Below are positions 13,276-22,130 of a stretch of DNA of 64,000 bases, piece by piece. The notes beneath the pieces are model-generated. The model was not told the DNA's origin, searched no databases, and saw only the letters and a list, made by a program, of their open reading frames with translations. The position numbers and the translations under genes were made by a program. Every line of letters begins with the position of its first letter. The stretch's first letter is position 1. The DNA comes from Lysobacteraceae bacterium PS02340. Lineage in GTDB: Bacteria; Pseudomonadota; Gammaproteobacteria; Xanthomonadales; Xanthomonadaceae. The stretch is taken from positions 1-64,000 of the forward strand of contig JASCOC010000001.1 in the NCBI GenBank assembly GCA_029959605.1, in the 5' to 3' direction.

Positions 13276-13464
13276 GCCTGCGTTTCCATGGCGCGGGTGC
13301 GGCGCCCGCGTTGCGCGACGATGGACGGAGTGGACTGCGGGCCAAGGATTCTCATGTCCGCATTCTAGCGGCGCGTCCGTCGACGGGAAGCGGTCGCGCG
13401 CAAGACTTCGGCGGTCCGCGCAGGCGGGCGCTACGCTGACGGCCCCCGTGCCGCGAGCCCCGTC

Positions 13465-14226
13465 ATGCAGTTGTCCGAACAGATCGTCCTCGTCACCGGC
13501 GCAGGCCGAGGCCTCGGCCGCGAGATCGCCCTTGCGTTCGCCCGCGAAGGTGCGCGTGTGATCGTCAACTACCGGCGCAGCCGCGAGGCGGCCGAGGCGC
13601 TGGCCGCGCAGATCGGGACGCGTGCGATCGCGCTCCGGGCCGACGTCACCGACCGCGTACAGGTCGACGCGCTCGATGCGCAAGCGCGCGCACACTTCGG
13701 TGCCGACATCACCACCGTCGTCAACAATGCGCTGGTCGATTTCGCGTTCGACGGCGATGCACGCGCGAAAGCCGACACGATCGACTGGCCCGCATTTGCC
13801 ACGCAGTTCGAAGGCAGCGTGCGCGGTGCCTTGAACACCGTGCAGGCCGCACTGCCGGGCATGCGTGCCCACGCCTTCGGACGCGTCATCAACATCGGCA
13901 CCAACCTGTTCCAGAACCCGGTGGTGCCGTATCACGAATACACGGCCGCGAAGGCTGCGCTGCTCTCGTTGACCCGCACGCTCGCCGGCGATCTCGGCCC
14001 GGACGGCATCACCGTCAACATGCTGTCCGGTGGTCTGCTGCGCACCACTGATGCGAGCGCCGCGACGCCCGAAGCGGTGTTCGACTACATCGCCGCGAAC
14101 ACACCGCTGCGCAGCGTGACCACGCCGACGGAGTTCGCCGACGCGGCGCTGTTCTTCGCTTCGCCGTGGTCGCGCGCGGTGACCGGACAGAACCTGGTGG
14201 TCGACGGCGGGCTCGTACGCGACTGA
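13465..14226 (+). CDS. Short-chain dehydrogenase/reductase (FabG-like)
   Basis: A 253-residue classical SDR, probably NADP-dependent, similar to 3-oxoacyl-ACP reductases. The cofactor motif is TGAGRGLG (residues 11-18) and the catalytic pair is Y159-x3-K163. Two positions are atypical: the usual NNAG is NNALVD, and the catalytic serine region is INIGTN rather than INISS, so a Thr would have to act as the Ser. Substrate unknown. It diverges from dapB; downstream lies the 1.1-kb repeat region, not another gene. Confidence 0.85.
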   Translation: MQLSEQIVLVTGAGRGLGREIALAFAREGARVIVNYRRSREAAEALAAQIGTRAIALRADVTDRVQVDALDAQARAHFGADITTVVNNALVDFAFDGDARAKADTIDWPAFATQFEGSVRGALNTVQAALPGMRAHAFGRVINIGTNLFQNPVVPYHEYTAAKAALLSLTRTLAGDLGPDGITVNMLSGGLLRTTDASAATPEAVFDYIAANTPLRSVTTPTEFADAALFFASPWSRAVTGQNLVVDGGLVRD

Positions 14227-14386
14227 GTGTTCCATCCGCGACGAGCTCGAACCGGCGCTTGGCTCGCGCACGTTGCGCATGCGGATCACGCTGCGCGGGT
14301 CAAGCGGCGTCTCGAACGCCCTTCGCTGCACTGGTCAAACAATGACCAGCGTCGTGGGCGCCGCGACACGGCCGGCTTCATGACGC

Positions 14387-14430
14387 TTACCCACAGACTT
14401 GTCATCGAATCATCCACAAGCACTGTGGAT
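14387..14430 (+). repeat. DnaA-box-like triad, copy 1
   Basis: TTACCCACA (14387-14395) is a one-base variant of the DnaA box. After 17 bases comes the inverted pair ATCCACA (14412-14418) and TGTGGAT (14424-14430) around a five-base loop, a perfect 7-bp dyad. Read as 9-mers, the two inner sites are TCATCCACA in opposite orientations, each one base from the consensus box. Confidence 0.8.
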
Positions 14431-14632
14431 GACCGGCCGGCTAGGCGGTTGTCGCGGCCCGGTCAAGCGCGACTGCACCTCGCATGCGGTCGAACCATGC
14501 GTGAGATCGGGCACCGCGCGCCGCGATGACGAAGCGCATGCGCGGGTCAAGCGCCGTGTCCGCACACGTGCAGGCAGGTGGCGAACAAATCACCACGTGT
14601 TTCGAGGGCCGTCGCAGCGCGGCGCGTGATGT

Positions 14633-14675
14633 TTATCCACAACTTTGTCGTCAGACGGTCCACATGCGCTGTGGA
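14633..14675 (+). repeat. DnaA-box-like triad, copy 2
   Basis: A perfect consensus DnaA box TTATCCACA (14633-14641), 17 bases, then TCCACA (14659-14664) and TGTGGA (14670-14675) around loop tgcgc. It is preceded 46 bases upstream by AAATCACCACG and 88 bases upstream by GGTCAA, as in copy 3. Confidence 0.85.
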
Positions 14676-14957
14676 GAACCGCGTCGCTACGCGACGGATG
14701 CACGCGGGTCAATCCCTTCGACGGGCCTGCACGCAGCGATGATTGGCGACCGCCATCGATGTCGGCCGACCCGATTCCAGCGCGCCGTTCCGCCCGTGCG
14801 CCACGCGCTGGAGTCTGTCGCCCCACCGGCAGGGTGCCAACCGCGCGCGACTGCACCACCGCGTGCGCAGGTCAAGGCCGCAAACAGGCCCGCACCGCGC
14901 GCCTGAGCAGAAAATCACCACGATGTCGGTGCCCGGAGACGACGCCGTTCGACACGC

Positions 14958-15000
14958 TTATCCACACCTTGACCCACAGTCCATCCACACCGGATGTGGA
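14958..15000 (+). repeat. DnaA-box-like triad, copy 3
   Basis: TTATCCACA (14958-14966), 17 bases, TCCACA (14984-14989), loop ccgga, TGTGGA (14995-15000). AAATCACCACG lies 46 bases and GGTCAAGG 88 bases upstream of the box. CCTTGACC immediately after the box is the exact complement of that GGTCAAGG. After the dyad, GCCGACTAGGCG resembles the GCCGGCTAGGCG that follows copy 1. Confidence 0.85.
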
Positions 15001-15184
15001 CAGCAGGCCGACTAGGCGCATCCGGCGCTGACGTCAAGCGTTTTCGCGCGGTCCTGTGCCACGAAGCCCGCCACGGCGGGGATCGAGCGGATCGGCCACC
15101 GCGCCCGGTCCATGTGCGCGACGTCACAGTGGCGACGACGTGACCAGCGTGCCGTCGCCCAATGCAAACGCGCACTTGGACTGC

Positions 15185-15227
15185 TTATCCACAGCTTTGT
15201 CGACAGTTGATCCACACCTTCTGTGGA
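15185..15227 (+). repeat. DnaA-box-like triad, copy 4
   Basis: TTATCCACA (15185-15193), 17 bases, TCCACA (15211-15216), loop ccttc, TGTGGA (15222-15227). The second site read as a 9-mer is TGATCCACA, one base off the consensus. TGACCAGCGT lies 44 bases upstream of the box, exactly as in copy 1. Confidence 0.85.
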
Positions 15228-15296
15228 ACACCGCGGCGGGTCGCGCGGCACACCCGGGAAGCTGCGTTCGCGACCGGAAACCCTGTGTCGACCGCA

Positions 15297-15327
15297 GAAA
15301 CGAAAACGCCCGGCGCGGGGCCGGGCG
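15297..15327 (-). terminator. Rho-independent terminator of dnaJ
   Basis: Read on the minus strand just after dnaJ: a perfect 8-bp stem, CGCCCGGC/GCCGGGCG (15307-15314 with 15320-15327), a five-base loop, then TTTTCGTTTC. It separates the chaperone transcript from the repeat region. Confidence 0.88.
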
Positions 15328-15350
15328 TGTCGATCGAACAATCGCAGGAC

Positions 15351-16487
15351 TCAGGATGTCATGCGATCCCAGAAGCCCTTCACCCCGTCCATGAAGGTGC
15401 TGGACTTCGGCGAATGCCGGTGTGCGTTCTCACCGGTGAAGGTGGTCTCGAACTGCGCCAGCAACTCGCGCTGCTCCTTGGTCAGATTCACCGGCGTCTC
15501 GACGACGACCTTGCAGTACAGATCGCCAGGGCTGCGGCTGCGCACAGACTTGACGCCCTTGTCGCGCAGGCGGAACACCTTGCCGGTCTGCGTCTCGGCG
15601 GGCACGCGGATCTCCGCTTCACCGCCGAGCGTGGGCACGCGCACGATGTCGCCCAGCGCGGCCTGCGAGATGCGCACCGGGACTTCGCAATGCAGATCGT
15701 CGCCGTCGCGCTGGAAGATCGCATGCGGACGCACGCGCACTTCGACGTACAAATCGCCCGGCGGCGAACCGGCGGGACCGGCTTCGCCCTCGCCGGCGAG
15801 ACGGATGCGGTCGCCGGTGTCGACGCCCGCAGGCACCTTCACCGACAACACCTTCTCTTCCTCCACGCGACCGGCGCCGTGGCAGGTCTTGCACGGGTTG
15901 GCGATGATCTGCCCCTGGCCGCCGCAATGCGGGCACGCCTGCTGCATCGTGAAGATGCCGCGCTGCATCCGCACCTGACCGCGACCGGCGCAGGTCGAAC
16001 AGGTCTCGCGCTTGCCGTCTTCCGAGCCGCTGCCGTCGCAGTCGTCGCAACCGGCGAGCGTCGGCAGTTCGACCCGCTTCTCGACACCGGCCACTGCGTC
16101 TTCGAGGTCGAGCTCCATCACGTAACCGATGTCGGCGCCACGACGCGGACCGCCGCGACCGCCGCCCCCGCCGAAGATGTTGCCGAAGATGTCACCGAAG
16201 ATGTCGCCCATGTCGGCGCCGCCGCCAAAGCCCGGGCCGGCATTGCCGCCGCCCATGCCGTGCTCGAACGCGGCATGTCCATGCTGGTCGTACATGCGCC
16301 GCTTGCCGCCGTCCGACAGGACCTCGTAGGCCTCCTTGCACTCCTTGAACGCAGCCTCGGCACTCGCGTCGCCGGGATTGCGGTCAGGGTGATACTTCAT
16401 CGCGCAACGGCGATAGGCCTTCTTCAGTTCGTCTTCGGTCGCGCTGCGGGTGACGCCCAGCACTTCGTAGTAATCGCGTTTGCTCAT
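15351..16487 (-). CDS. dnaJ: Chaperone DnaJ (Hsp40)
   Basis: Co-chaperone that stimulates DnaK ATPase and delivers unfolded clients. 378 residues: J-domain at the N-terminus with the HPD tripeptide (KYHPDRNPG), a Gly/Phe-rich linker ([15 protein letters not shown]), four zinc-binding CxxCxGxG-type repeats ([32 protein letters not shown]) and the C-terminal substrate domain. The start ATG at 16487 gives the canonical [12 protein letters not shown]. It follows dnaK with a 139-base gap that contains two inverted repeats, so a partial read-through or separate mRNA stability is plausible. Confidence 0.98.
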   Translation of the reverse strand: MSKRDYYEVLGVTRSATEDELKKAYRRCAMKYHPDRNPGDASAEAAFKECKEAYEVLSDGGKRRMYDQHGHAAFEHGMGGGNAGPGFGGGADMGDIFGDIFGNIFGGGGGRGGPRRGADIGYVMELDLEDAVAGVEKRVELPTLAGCDDCDGSGSEDGKRETCSTCAGRGQVRMQRGIFTMQQACPHCGGQGQIIANPCKTCHGAGRVEEEKVLSVKVPAGVDTGDRIRLAGEGEAGPAGSPPGDLYVEVRVRPHAIFQRDGDDLHCEVPVRISQAALGDIVRVPTLGGEAEIRVPAETQTGKVFRLRDKGVKSVRSRSPGDLYCKVVVETPVNLTKEQRELLAQFETTFTGENAHRHSPKSSTFMDGVKGFWDRMTS

Positions 16488-16504
16488 GGAAAACCGGTCG
16501 CAGG

Positions 16505-16523
16505 GACCGTCGCAGCGACGGTC
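16505..16523. repeat. Perfect inverted repeat upstream of dnaJ
   Basis: GACCGTCG (16505-16512), loop cag, CGACGGTC (16516-16523). It lies 17 bases upstream of the dnaJ start. On the mRNA strand the T-rich part precedes the stem, so it is not a terminator; it could influence dnaJ translation or mRNA processing. Confidence 0.6.
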
Positions 16524-16597
16524 TCGTTAAAAACGGAAGCCGGTCGCCCGACACCGCCGCGCCCAAAGCGCGCGCGATGCCGGGGTTCCGGCCGAAA

Positions 16598-16618
16598 CGC
16601 CGCGGCGGGACCGCGGCG
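16598..16618 (-). terminator. Hairpin after dnaK (possible attenuator)
   Basis: CGCCGCGG (16598-16605), loop of five, CCGCGGCG (16611-16618): a perfect 8-bp G/C stem starting nine bases after the dnaK stop on the minus strand, followed only by TTT. It may attenuate transcription into dnaJ or protect the dnaK message; strength as a terminator is doubtful. Confidence 0.5.
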
Positions 16619-16626
16619 GTACCGAC

Positions 16627-18543
16627 TTACTTCTTCTCGTCGTCCTTGACCTCGGTGAACTCGGCATCGACGACATCGTCGGACTTCGGCGCATCGCCCG
16701 AAGCCGCGCCGGCGTCGCCCTGCCCGGCCGCGCCGGCGGCTGCGAACAGCTGCTGCGCGACTTCTTCGAGGTGCTTGGACTTGGCTTCGATCTGCGCCTT
16801 GTCGTCGCCCTTCATCGCGGTCTCGACTTCGGCGATCGCGGCTTCCGCGTTGCCGATCACGTCGCCCGGCACCTTGTCGCCGTTGTCCTTGATCGCGCTG
16901 CGCGTGGCGTGCACCAGCGCATCGGCCTGGTTGCGTGCACCGACGAGCTCCTGGAACTTCTTGTCGTCTTCGCGGTGCGCTTCGGCGTCGGCGACCATCC
17001 GGGCGATCTCGTCGTCCGACAGGCCCGAACCGGCCTTGATCTCGACCTTCTGTTCCTTGTTGGTCTTCTTGTCCTTGGCCGACACGTGCAGGATGCCGTT
17101 GGCATCGATGTCGAACGACACCTCGACCTGCGGCATGCCGCGCGGCGCGGCATCGATACCGGTGAGATCGAAGCGGGCCAGCGACTTGTTGAAGCGGGCC
17201 TGCTCGCGCTCGCCCTGCAGCACATGCACGGTCACGGCCGACTGGTTGTCGTCGGCGGTGGAGAACGTTTGCGAGGCCTTGGTCGGGATCGTGGTGTTCT
17301 TCTCGATGATCTTGGTGAACACACCGCCCAGGGTCTCGATGCCGAGGCTCAGCGGGGTCACGTCGAGCAGCAGCACGTCCTTGACGTCACCGGCCAGCAC
17401 GCCGCCCTGCACCGCCGCGCCGATCGCCACGGCCTCGTCGGGGTTCACGTCCTTGCGCGGTTCCTTGCCGAAGAACTCGGCGACCGCCGCCTGCACCTTG
17501 GGCATGCGGGTCTGGCCACCGACGAGGATCACCTCGTTGATGTCGGACGCGCGCAGGCCGGCGTCGTTGAGCGCGGTGCGGCAGGGCTCGATCGTCTTGC
17601 GCACCAGCTCCTCGACCAGCGACTCGAGCTTGGCGCGGGTCAGCTTGATGTTGAGGTGCTTCGGGCCCGACGCATCGGCCGTGACGTACGGCAGGTTCAC
17701 TTCGGTCTGCTGCGAGGACGAGAGCTCGATCTTCGCGCGCTCGGCCGCATCCTTCAGACGCTGCAGCGCCAACGGATCCTTGCGCAGGTCGATGCCCTGG
17801 TCCTTGTTGAACTCTTCGACGAGGTAATCGATGACGCGCGCGTCGAAGTCTTCGCCGCCGAGGAAGGTGTCGCCGTTGGTGGCCAGCACTTCGAACTGCT
17901 TCTCGCCGTCGACTTCGGCGATCTCGATGATCGACACGTCGAAGGTGCCGCCGCCGAGGTCGTACACGGCGATCTTGCGGTCGCCGCCGGACTTGTCGAG
18001 GCCATAGGCCAGTGCGGCCGCGGTCGGCTCGTTGATGATGCGCTTCACATCCAGACCGGCGATGCGGCCGGCGTCCTTGGTCGCCTGACGTTGGCTGTCG
18101 TTGAAGTAGGCCGGCACCGTGATCACGGCTTCGGTGACCTTCTCGCCCAGGTAATCCTCAGCGGTCTTCTTCATCTTCTCGAGAATGCGCGCGGAAACTT
18201 CCTGCGCGGACAGGCGCTTGCCGTCGCTGGTCGACACCCAGGCATCACCATTGTCGTGCTCGAGGATCTTGTACGGCACCAGGCCGATGTCCTTCTGGAC
18301 CTCGGCATCCTTGAACTTGCGGCCGATCAGACGCTTGACCGCGAAAAAGGTGTTGTTGGGATTGGTCACGGCCTGACGCTTGGCCGACGCGCCCACCAGC
18401 ACTTCGCCGTCCTTGGTGTAGGCGACGATCGACGGCGTGGTGCGATCGCCCTCGCTGTTCTCGATGACCTTGGCCTTGCCGCCGTCCATGATCGCCACGC
18501 ACGAGTTCGTCGTGCCGAGGTCGATGCCGATGATCTTTGCCAT
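16627..18543 (-). CDS. dnaK: Chaperone DnaK (Hsp70)
   Basis: ATP-driven chaperone, partner of DnaJ and GrpE, and the usual negative regulator of sigma-32. 638 residues with the actin-like ATPase signatures [12 protein letters not shown] (N-terminus), [16 protein letters not shown] phosphate loop ([12 protein letters not shown]) and [10 protein letters not shown], then the substrate-binding domain and a C-terminal lid ending in an acidic/Lys tail (TEVKDDEKK). Start ATG 18543 with AGAGGAAG as ribosome site. It has its own heat-shock promoter between grpE and the gene. Confidence 0.99.
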   Translation of the reverse strand: MAKIIGIDLGTTNSCVAIMDGGKAKVIENSEGDRTTPSIVAYTKDGEVLVGASAKRQAVTNPNNTFFAVKRLIGRKFKDAEVQKDIGLVPYKILEHDNGDAWVSTSDGKRLSAQEVSARILEKMKKTAEDYLGEKVTEAVITVPAYFNDSQRQATKDAGRIAGLDVKRIINEPTAAALAYGLDKSGGDRKIAVYDLGGGTFDVSIIEIAEVDGEKQFEVLATNGDTFLGGEDFDARVIDYLVEEFNKDQGIDLRKDPLALQRLKDAAERAKIELSSSQQTEVNLPYVTADASGPKHLNIKLTRAKLESLVEELVRKTIEPCRTALNDAGLRASDINEVILVGGQTRMPKVQAAVAEFFGKEPRKDVNPDEAVAIGAAVQGGVLAGDVKDVLLLDVTPLSLGIETLGGVFTKIIEKNTTIPTKASQTFSTADDNQSAVTVHVLQGEREQARFNKSLARFDLTGIDAAPRGMPQVEVSFDIDANGILHVSAKDKKTNKEQKVEIKAGSGLSDDEIARMVADAEAHREDDKKFQELVGARNQADALVHATRSAIKDNGDKVPGDVIGNAEAAIAEVETAMKGDDKAQIEAKSKHLEEVAQQLFAAAGAAGQGDAGAASGDAPKSDDVVDAEFTEVKDDEKK

Positions 18544-18601
18544 TGCTGCTTCCTCTGAAAGATGTGTGTCTGGGTGACGGCCGGGGCCGTCGATGACCGT
18601 G

Positions 18602-18630
18602 ATCTGGGGACACGCAACACAGCGTTCAAG
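18602..18630 (-). promoter_or_regulatory. Sigma-32 (RpoH) heat-shock promoter of dnaK
   Basis: On the minus strand: CTTGAA (-35, 18625-18630), 15 bases, CCCCAGAT (-10, 18602-18609), closely matching the sigma-32 consensus CTTGAA / CCCCATNT. It lies about 58 bases upstream of the dnaK start. No CIRCE operator (the HrcA site) is visible here. Confidence 0.85.
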
Positions 18631-18676
18631 CGGTGCGACGTATCGGAATCCGGGGTCGGGCCGGGGCCCGGGGCGT

Positions 18677-19207
18677 TCAGTCAGCCTTGGCGACGACGAC
18701 CATGGCCGGCCGCAAAAGGCGCTCGTTGAGCAGGTAGCCCTTCTGGAAGACCTGGGCGACCGCGCCCGGCGCCACGCCCGGCACGTCGACGATGCTCATC
18801 GCCTGGTGGTGTTCGGGGTTGAACACGTCGCCCGGCGCCGGTGCCAGCGTGGCCAGACCGTTGGACTCGGTCGCCTTGGTCAGCTCGCGCAGCGTGAGCT
18901 CGACGCCGCTGCGCAGCGGATCGGTCTCCGAGGCATTGGCGAGGCCGGCCTCCAGCGCATCGAACACCGGCACCAGCGCGGCCAGCAGACGCTCGTTGGC
19001 GAAGCGGCGCGCGCTCTCGACCTCACGGGCCAGACGCTTGCGCTGGTTCTCGAGATCGGCGCGTTCGAGCAGGACCTGCGCGCGGAGCTGTTCGAGCTCG
19101 CCGGTCAGGCGCTCGACCTGGTCGGCCAGTTGCTGCTCGACCGAGGCCGCGTCCGGGCCGTCGGTCTCGTGGAAATCGGGGGACTGCGAATCGTGCTGCT
19201 GGGTCAT
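18677..19207 (-). CDS. grpE: Nucleotide exchange factor GrpE
   Basis: Exchanges ADP for ATP on DnaK and acts as a thermosensor. 176 residues: an acidic, disordered N-terminus, a long coiled coil ([20 protein letters not shown] onward) and the C-terminal beta-wing domain with NPEHHQAMS and the terminal [18 protein letters not shown] signature. Located between hrcA and dnaK in the same direction. Confidence 0.97.
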   Translation of the reverse strand: MTQQHDSQSPDFHETDGPDAASVEQQLADQVERLTGELEQLRAQVLLERADLENQRKRLAREVESARRFANERLLAALVPVFDALEAGLANASETDPLRSGVELTLRELTKATESNGLATLAPAPGDVFNPEHHQAMSIVDVPGVAPGAVAQVFQKGYLLNERLLRPAMVVVAKAD

Positions 19208-19271
19208 GTCGGGTTCCGGGGCGGTCGTCTGGCCGCCGACGGCACCAGCTATGGGGCCGCCCCTCGGCGAT

Positions 19272-20312
19272 TCAAGGTTCAGGCTGCAGCGCGGCGCCGA
19301 GCACGGCCGCGGTCGCCTGCACCACCGGGATCACCCGCTCGTAGGCCATGCGCGTCGGCCCGATCACGCCCAGCACGCCCAGCGTGCGGCCCCCGGCGCC
19401 ATAGGGCGCGGTCACCAGCGACATGCCTTCCAGCGGCGCCAGGCCGGTTTCTTCACCGATGAAGATGCGCACGCCCGGCGCGCGGATCGTGCGTTCGAGC
19501 AGCTGCAGGATCTCGCGCTTGCGGGCGAAGGCCTCGAACAGTTCGCGCAGGCGGTCGAGATCGGACAGGTCCTGCACGCCGATCAGCCGGTTCTGCCCGG
19601 CCAGCAGCATGTCGTCGTCGCCGGGCACCAGCGCCTGTTCGGCGAGTTCCATGGTCTGCGACAGCAGCGCCTCCATCTCGTCGCGGGCGTTGCGCAACTC
19701 CTCCACCAGCGCCGCGCGGATGTCGCCCAGCGGGCGCCCGGCGAACTGCTGGTTGAGATAGTTGGCTACGCGTTCCAGCTCCGCGGGCTCGAAGCTGCGG
19801 CGGGTCTGGAGGATGCGGTTCTGCACTTCATGGTCGGCGAAGATGATGATCGCCATGACCCGCTGGCCATCGAGCGCCACGAAGTCGATGTGCCGGAAGG
19901 CCAGTTGCTCGCGTCGCGGCACGGACACGACGCCGACGAAGTGGGTCATCGCCGACACCAGTTCCGACGCGCTGCCGAGCAGCGACTGCTGCCCGCCGCC
20001 GCCCAGTTCCCCCCGCAGCCGCTCCATCTCCTGCGCGCGCAACGGCTTGACCTGCAGCAGTGAATCGACGAAGACGCGGTAGCCCTGCGCGGTCGGCACC
20101 CGGCCTGCAGAGGTGTGCGGCGAGGCCAGCAAACCGGCGTCTTCCAGATCGGACAGGATGTTGCGGATCGTCGCCGCGCTCACGTCGAGGCCCGCATGGC
20201 GGGCCAGGGTCTGCGATCCGACCGGACCGCCGTCCTGGATGTGCCGCGAGATCAGCGTGCGCAACAGCTGCCTGGCGCGCGGATCGAGCGGATGGCGGGG
20301 ATCGGATGACAT
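19272..20312 (-). CDS. hrcA: Heat-inducible transcription repressor HrcA
   Basis: Repressor that binds CIRCE operators, its folding helped by GroEL. 346 residues with an N-terminal winged helix (GSQTLARHAGLDVSAATIRN, then HTSAGRVPTAQGYRVFVD) and the C-terminal HrcA domain. The cluster order hrcA-grpE-dnaK-dnaJ is typical. No CIRCE inverted repeat was found in front of hrcA, grpE or dnaK here, so the HrcA targets are probably elsewhere (groESL in relatives). Confidence 0.96.
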   Translation of the reverse strand: MSSDPRHPLDPRARQLLRTLISRHIQDGGPVGSQTLARHAGLDVSAATIRNILSDLEDAGLLASPHTSAGRVPTAQGYRVFVDSLLQVKPLRAQEMERLRGELGGGGQQSLLGSASELVSAMTHFVGVVSVPRREQLAFRHIDFVALDGQRVMAIIIFADHEVQNRILQTRRSFEPAELERVANYLNQQFAGRPLGDIRAALVEELRNARDEMEALLSQTMELAEQALVPGDDDMLLAGQNRLIGVQDLSDLDRLRELFEAFARKREILQLLERTIRAPGVRIFIGEETGLAPLEGMSLVTAPYGAGGRTLGVLGVIGPTRMAYERVIPVVQATAAVLGAALQPEP

Positions 20313-20458
20313 GCGGGCGGTATACGGTGCACCTGTGGGCGATGCAAGCGCCGCATTCTCCGGCCGTGAGACGGACGCGCGGTATTCAGCGCACCGTCGA
20401 ATGCAGATCCTCTCGCCGATCTACTCGCCCGCAACGCCTCAAGGCACAATCCGCACCC

Positions 20459-22126
20459 ATGCTGACCCATCTCGCCATCCGCAATTTCGCCGTCGCCAGC
20501 CAGTCGGATCTGGAGTTCGGCGCCGGCCTGACCGTCATCTCCGGCGAAACCGGCGCCGGCAAATCCCTGCTGGTCGATGCGCTGGGCTTCCTGTCGGGCC
20601 AACGCGCCGACAGCGGCATCGTGCGCCATGGCGCCGAACGCGCCGAACTGCATGCCGAGTTCACGCTCGACGATGCCGCGCCCGCGCTGCGCTGGCTGCG
20701 CGAACATGAACTCGATGATGGTGACACCTGCCAGCTGCGCCGCACATTGCGCGCCGATGGCGGCTCGCGTGCCTGGATCAACGGCCGGCCGGCCACGATC
20801 ACCCAGCTCGGCGAACTGGCCGGGCATCTGGTGGAGATCCACGGCCAGCACGAACACCAGGCCCTGCTCGCCCGCGGCAGCCAGCTCGCGCTGCTCGATG
20901 CGCAGGCCGGCAATGGTGCGCTGCTCGCCGAAGTGCGTGCGACCGCGCAGACCTGGCGCGCACTGCACGACGAACGCGACGCGCTGGTCGGCATCGGCGA
21001 TGTCGCCGAGCGCCGCGACTGGCTGCAGCACCAGCTCGACGAACTCGAGGGCGAAGCGCTCGCCGCCGACGCGGTGGCCGATCTGTTCGCCAGCCATCGC
21101 CGGCACGCGAACGCCGCCGGCCTGATCCAGACCTGCGATGCGGCGCTCGAGCGTATGCGCGGCGACGATGATCTCGGCCTGCCGCAGGCGCTGCAGGCGC
21201 TGCGGCACGATCTGGCGCGGATGCGCGCGCACGAACCGCGACTGGGCGAGGTCGACGCGATGCTCGACGCCGCCGCGATCCAGCTCGACGAAGCCACGCT
21301 GCTGCTGGGCCAGGTCCGCGACGATCTGGATATCGATCCCGAGCAGCTGGAGACGCTGGAACAGCGCCTCGGCCGCCTGCATGAGCTCGCGCGCAAGCAT
21401 CGGGTGACGCCGGAAGAACTTATCGACGTGCAGACCCGCCTCGCCGGCGAACGCGATCAGCTCGACGGCGCCGGCGAACGCCTCAAGCAACTCGACGGCG
21501 AGATCGAAGCCGCGATGGGCCGCTGGCGCACCGCCGCCGATCGTCTCGGCGCAGCGCGCCGCAAGGCGGCCAAGGCGCTGTCGAGCGCGACCACTGCATT
21601 GATCCACGAGCTGGGCATGGGCGGCGGCGTGTTCGAGGTCGCGATCGAACCGGTCGAGACCACGCGGCCCGATCCGCAGGGCGCCGAGCGCGTGGAGTTC
21701 ATGGTGTCGGCCAACGCCGGCCAGCCGCCGCGCGCGCTGCGAAAAGTCGCATCGGGCGGCGAACTGTCACGCATCTCGCTGGCGATCGAAGTCGCCGCGC
21801 TCGGCCACGACGCCGTGCCGACGATGGTGTTCGACGAGGTGGATTCGGGCATCGGCGGGGCTGTGGCCGACATCGTCGGCCGCAAGTTGCGTGCACTCGG
21901 CGAAAGTCGTCAGGTGCTGTGCGTGACCCATCTGCCGCAGGTGGCGTCGAAGGGCCGCACGCATTACCGGGTGCACAAATCCAGCGCCGAGGGCGCGACC
22001 GAAAGCCGGGTCAGCCTGCTCGACACCGGCGAGCGCACCGAGGAACTCGCGCGGATGCTCGGCGGCGTCGACGTCAGCAAGGAAGCGCGCGCCGCGGCCC
22101 GCAAGCTGCTGCAGGGCATGGTCTGA
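20459..22126 (+). CDS. recN: DNA repair protein RecN (SMC-like ATPase)
   Basis: SOS-linked SMC-family ATPase in double-strand break repair. 555 residues. Walker A in SGETGAGKSLLVDALG near residue 30; long coiled-coil arms; the C-terminal ABC signature RKVASGGELSRISLAI and Walker B TMVFDEVDSGIGG. Start ATG 20459 gives the canonical MLTHLAIRNFAV; the longer open frame overlaps hrcA and is not real. Divergent from hrcA with a 146-base gap; no LexA box was identified with confidence. Confidence 0.98.
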   Translation: MLTHLAIRNFAVASQSDLEFGAGLTVISGETGAGKSLLVDALGFLSGQRADSGIVRHGAERAELHAEFTLDDAAPALRWLREHELDDGDTCQLRRTLRADGGSRAWINGRPATITQLGELAGHLVEIHGQHEHQALLARGSQLALLDAQAGNGALLAEVRATAQTWRALHDERDALVGIGDVAERRDWLQHQLDELEGEALAADAVADLFASHRRHANAAGLIQTCDAALERMRGDDDLGLPQALQALRHDLARMRAHEPRLGEVDAMLDAAAIQLDEATLLLGQVRDDLDIDPEQLETLEQRLGRLHELARKHRVTPEELIDVQTRLAGERDQLDGAGERLKQLDGEIEAAMGRWRTAADRLGAARRKAAKALSSATTALIHELGMGGGVFEVAIEPVETTRPDPQGAERVEFMVSANAGQPPRALRKVASGGELSRISLAIEVAALGHDAVPTMVFDEVDSGIGGAVADIVGRKLRALGESRQVLCVTHLPQVASKGRTHYRVHKSSAEGATESRVSLLDTGERTEELARMLGGVDVSKEARAAARKLLQGMV

Positions 22127-22130
22127 CGCG

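Larger units (their letters stand above)
14227..15350. other. 1.1-kb non-coding region with four DnaA-box-like triads
   Basis: No open frame here has coding character, and the region lies between the 3' ends of two convergent genes, so it is unlikely to be a promoter. It contains four same-orientation copies of one module (start positions 14387, 14633, 14958, 15185). Each has TTAYCCACA, then exactly 17 bases, then TCCACA-N5-TGTGGA. Shared short motifs also recur at fixed distances upstream: an ACCA core 41-43 bases before the box in all four copies, and GGTCAA 88-89 bases before it in the first three. A separate perfect hairpin, CTGGTCA-aacaa-TGACCAG, lies at 14331-14349. The most natural reading is a DnaA-binding cluster (titration or reactivation site); a repeated structured RNA is the alternative. 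Confidence 0.8.

Noticed and set aside
14526-14906. Short open frames within the DnaA-box region
   Set aside because: They change frame, lack ribosome sites and consist of Arg/Ala/Thr-rich low-information sequence; the DNA shows constraint on motifs, not on codons.
14387-15227. CRISPR array
   Set aside because: The four repeats are about 43 bases and spaced 227 to 325 bases apart, with diverged spacers and no cas genes.
14227-15350. Chromosomal origin oriC
   Set aside because: DnaA boxes are present but dnaA, dnaN, rpmH or gidA are not adjacent and no A+T-rich unwinding element is visible, so a titration-type site is preferred.
16771-18558. 595-residue open frame antisense to dnaK
   Set aside because: Shadow of a very well conserved gene; no homology-like motif.
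18544-18676. CIRCE operator before dnaK
   Set aside because: No TTAGCACTC / GAGTGCTAA pair or close variant found; a sigma-32 promoter explains the region better.
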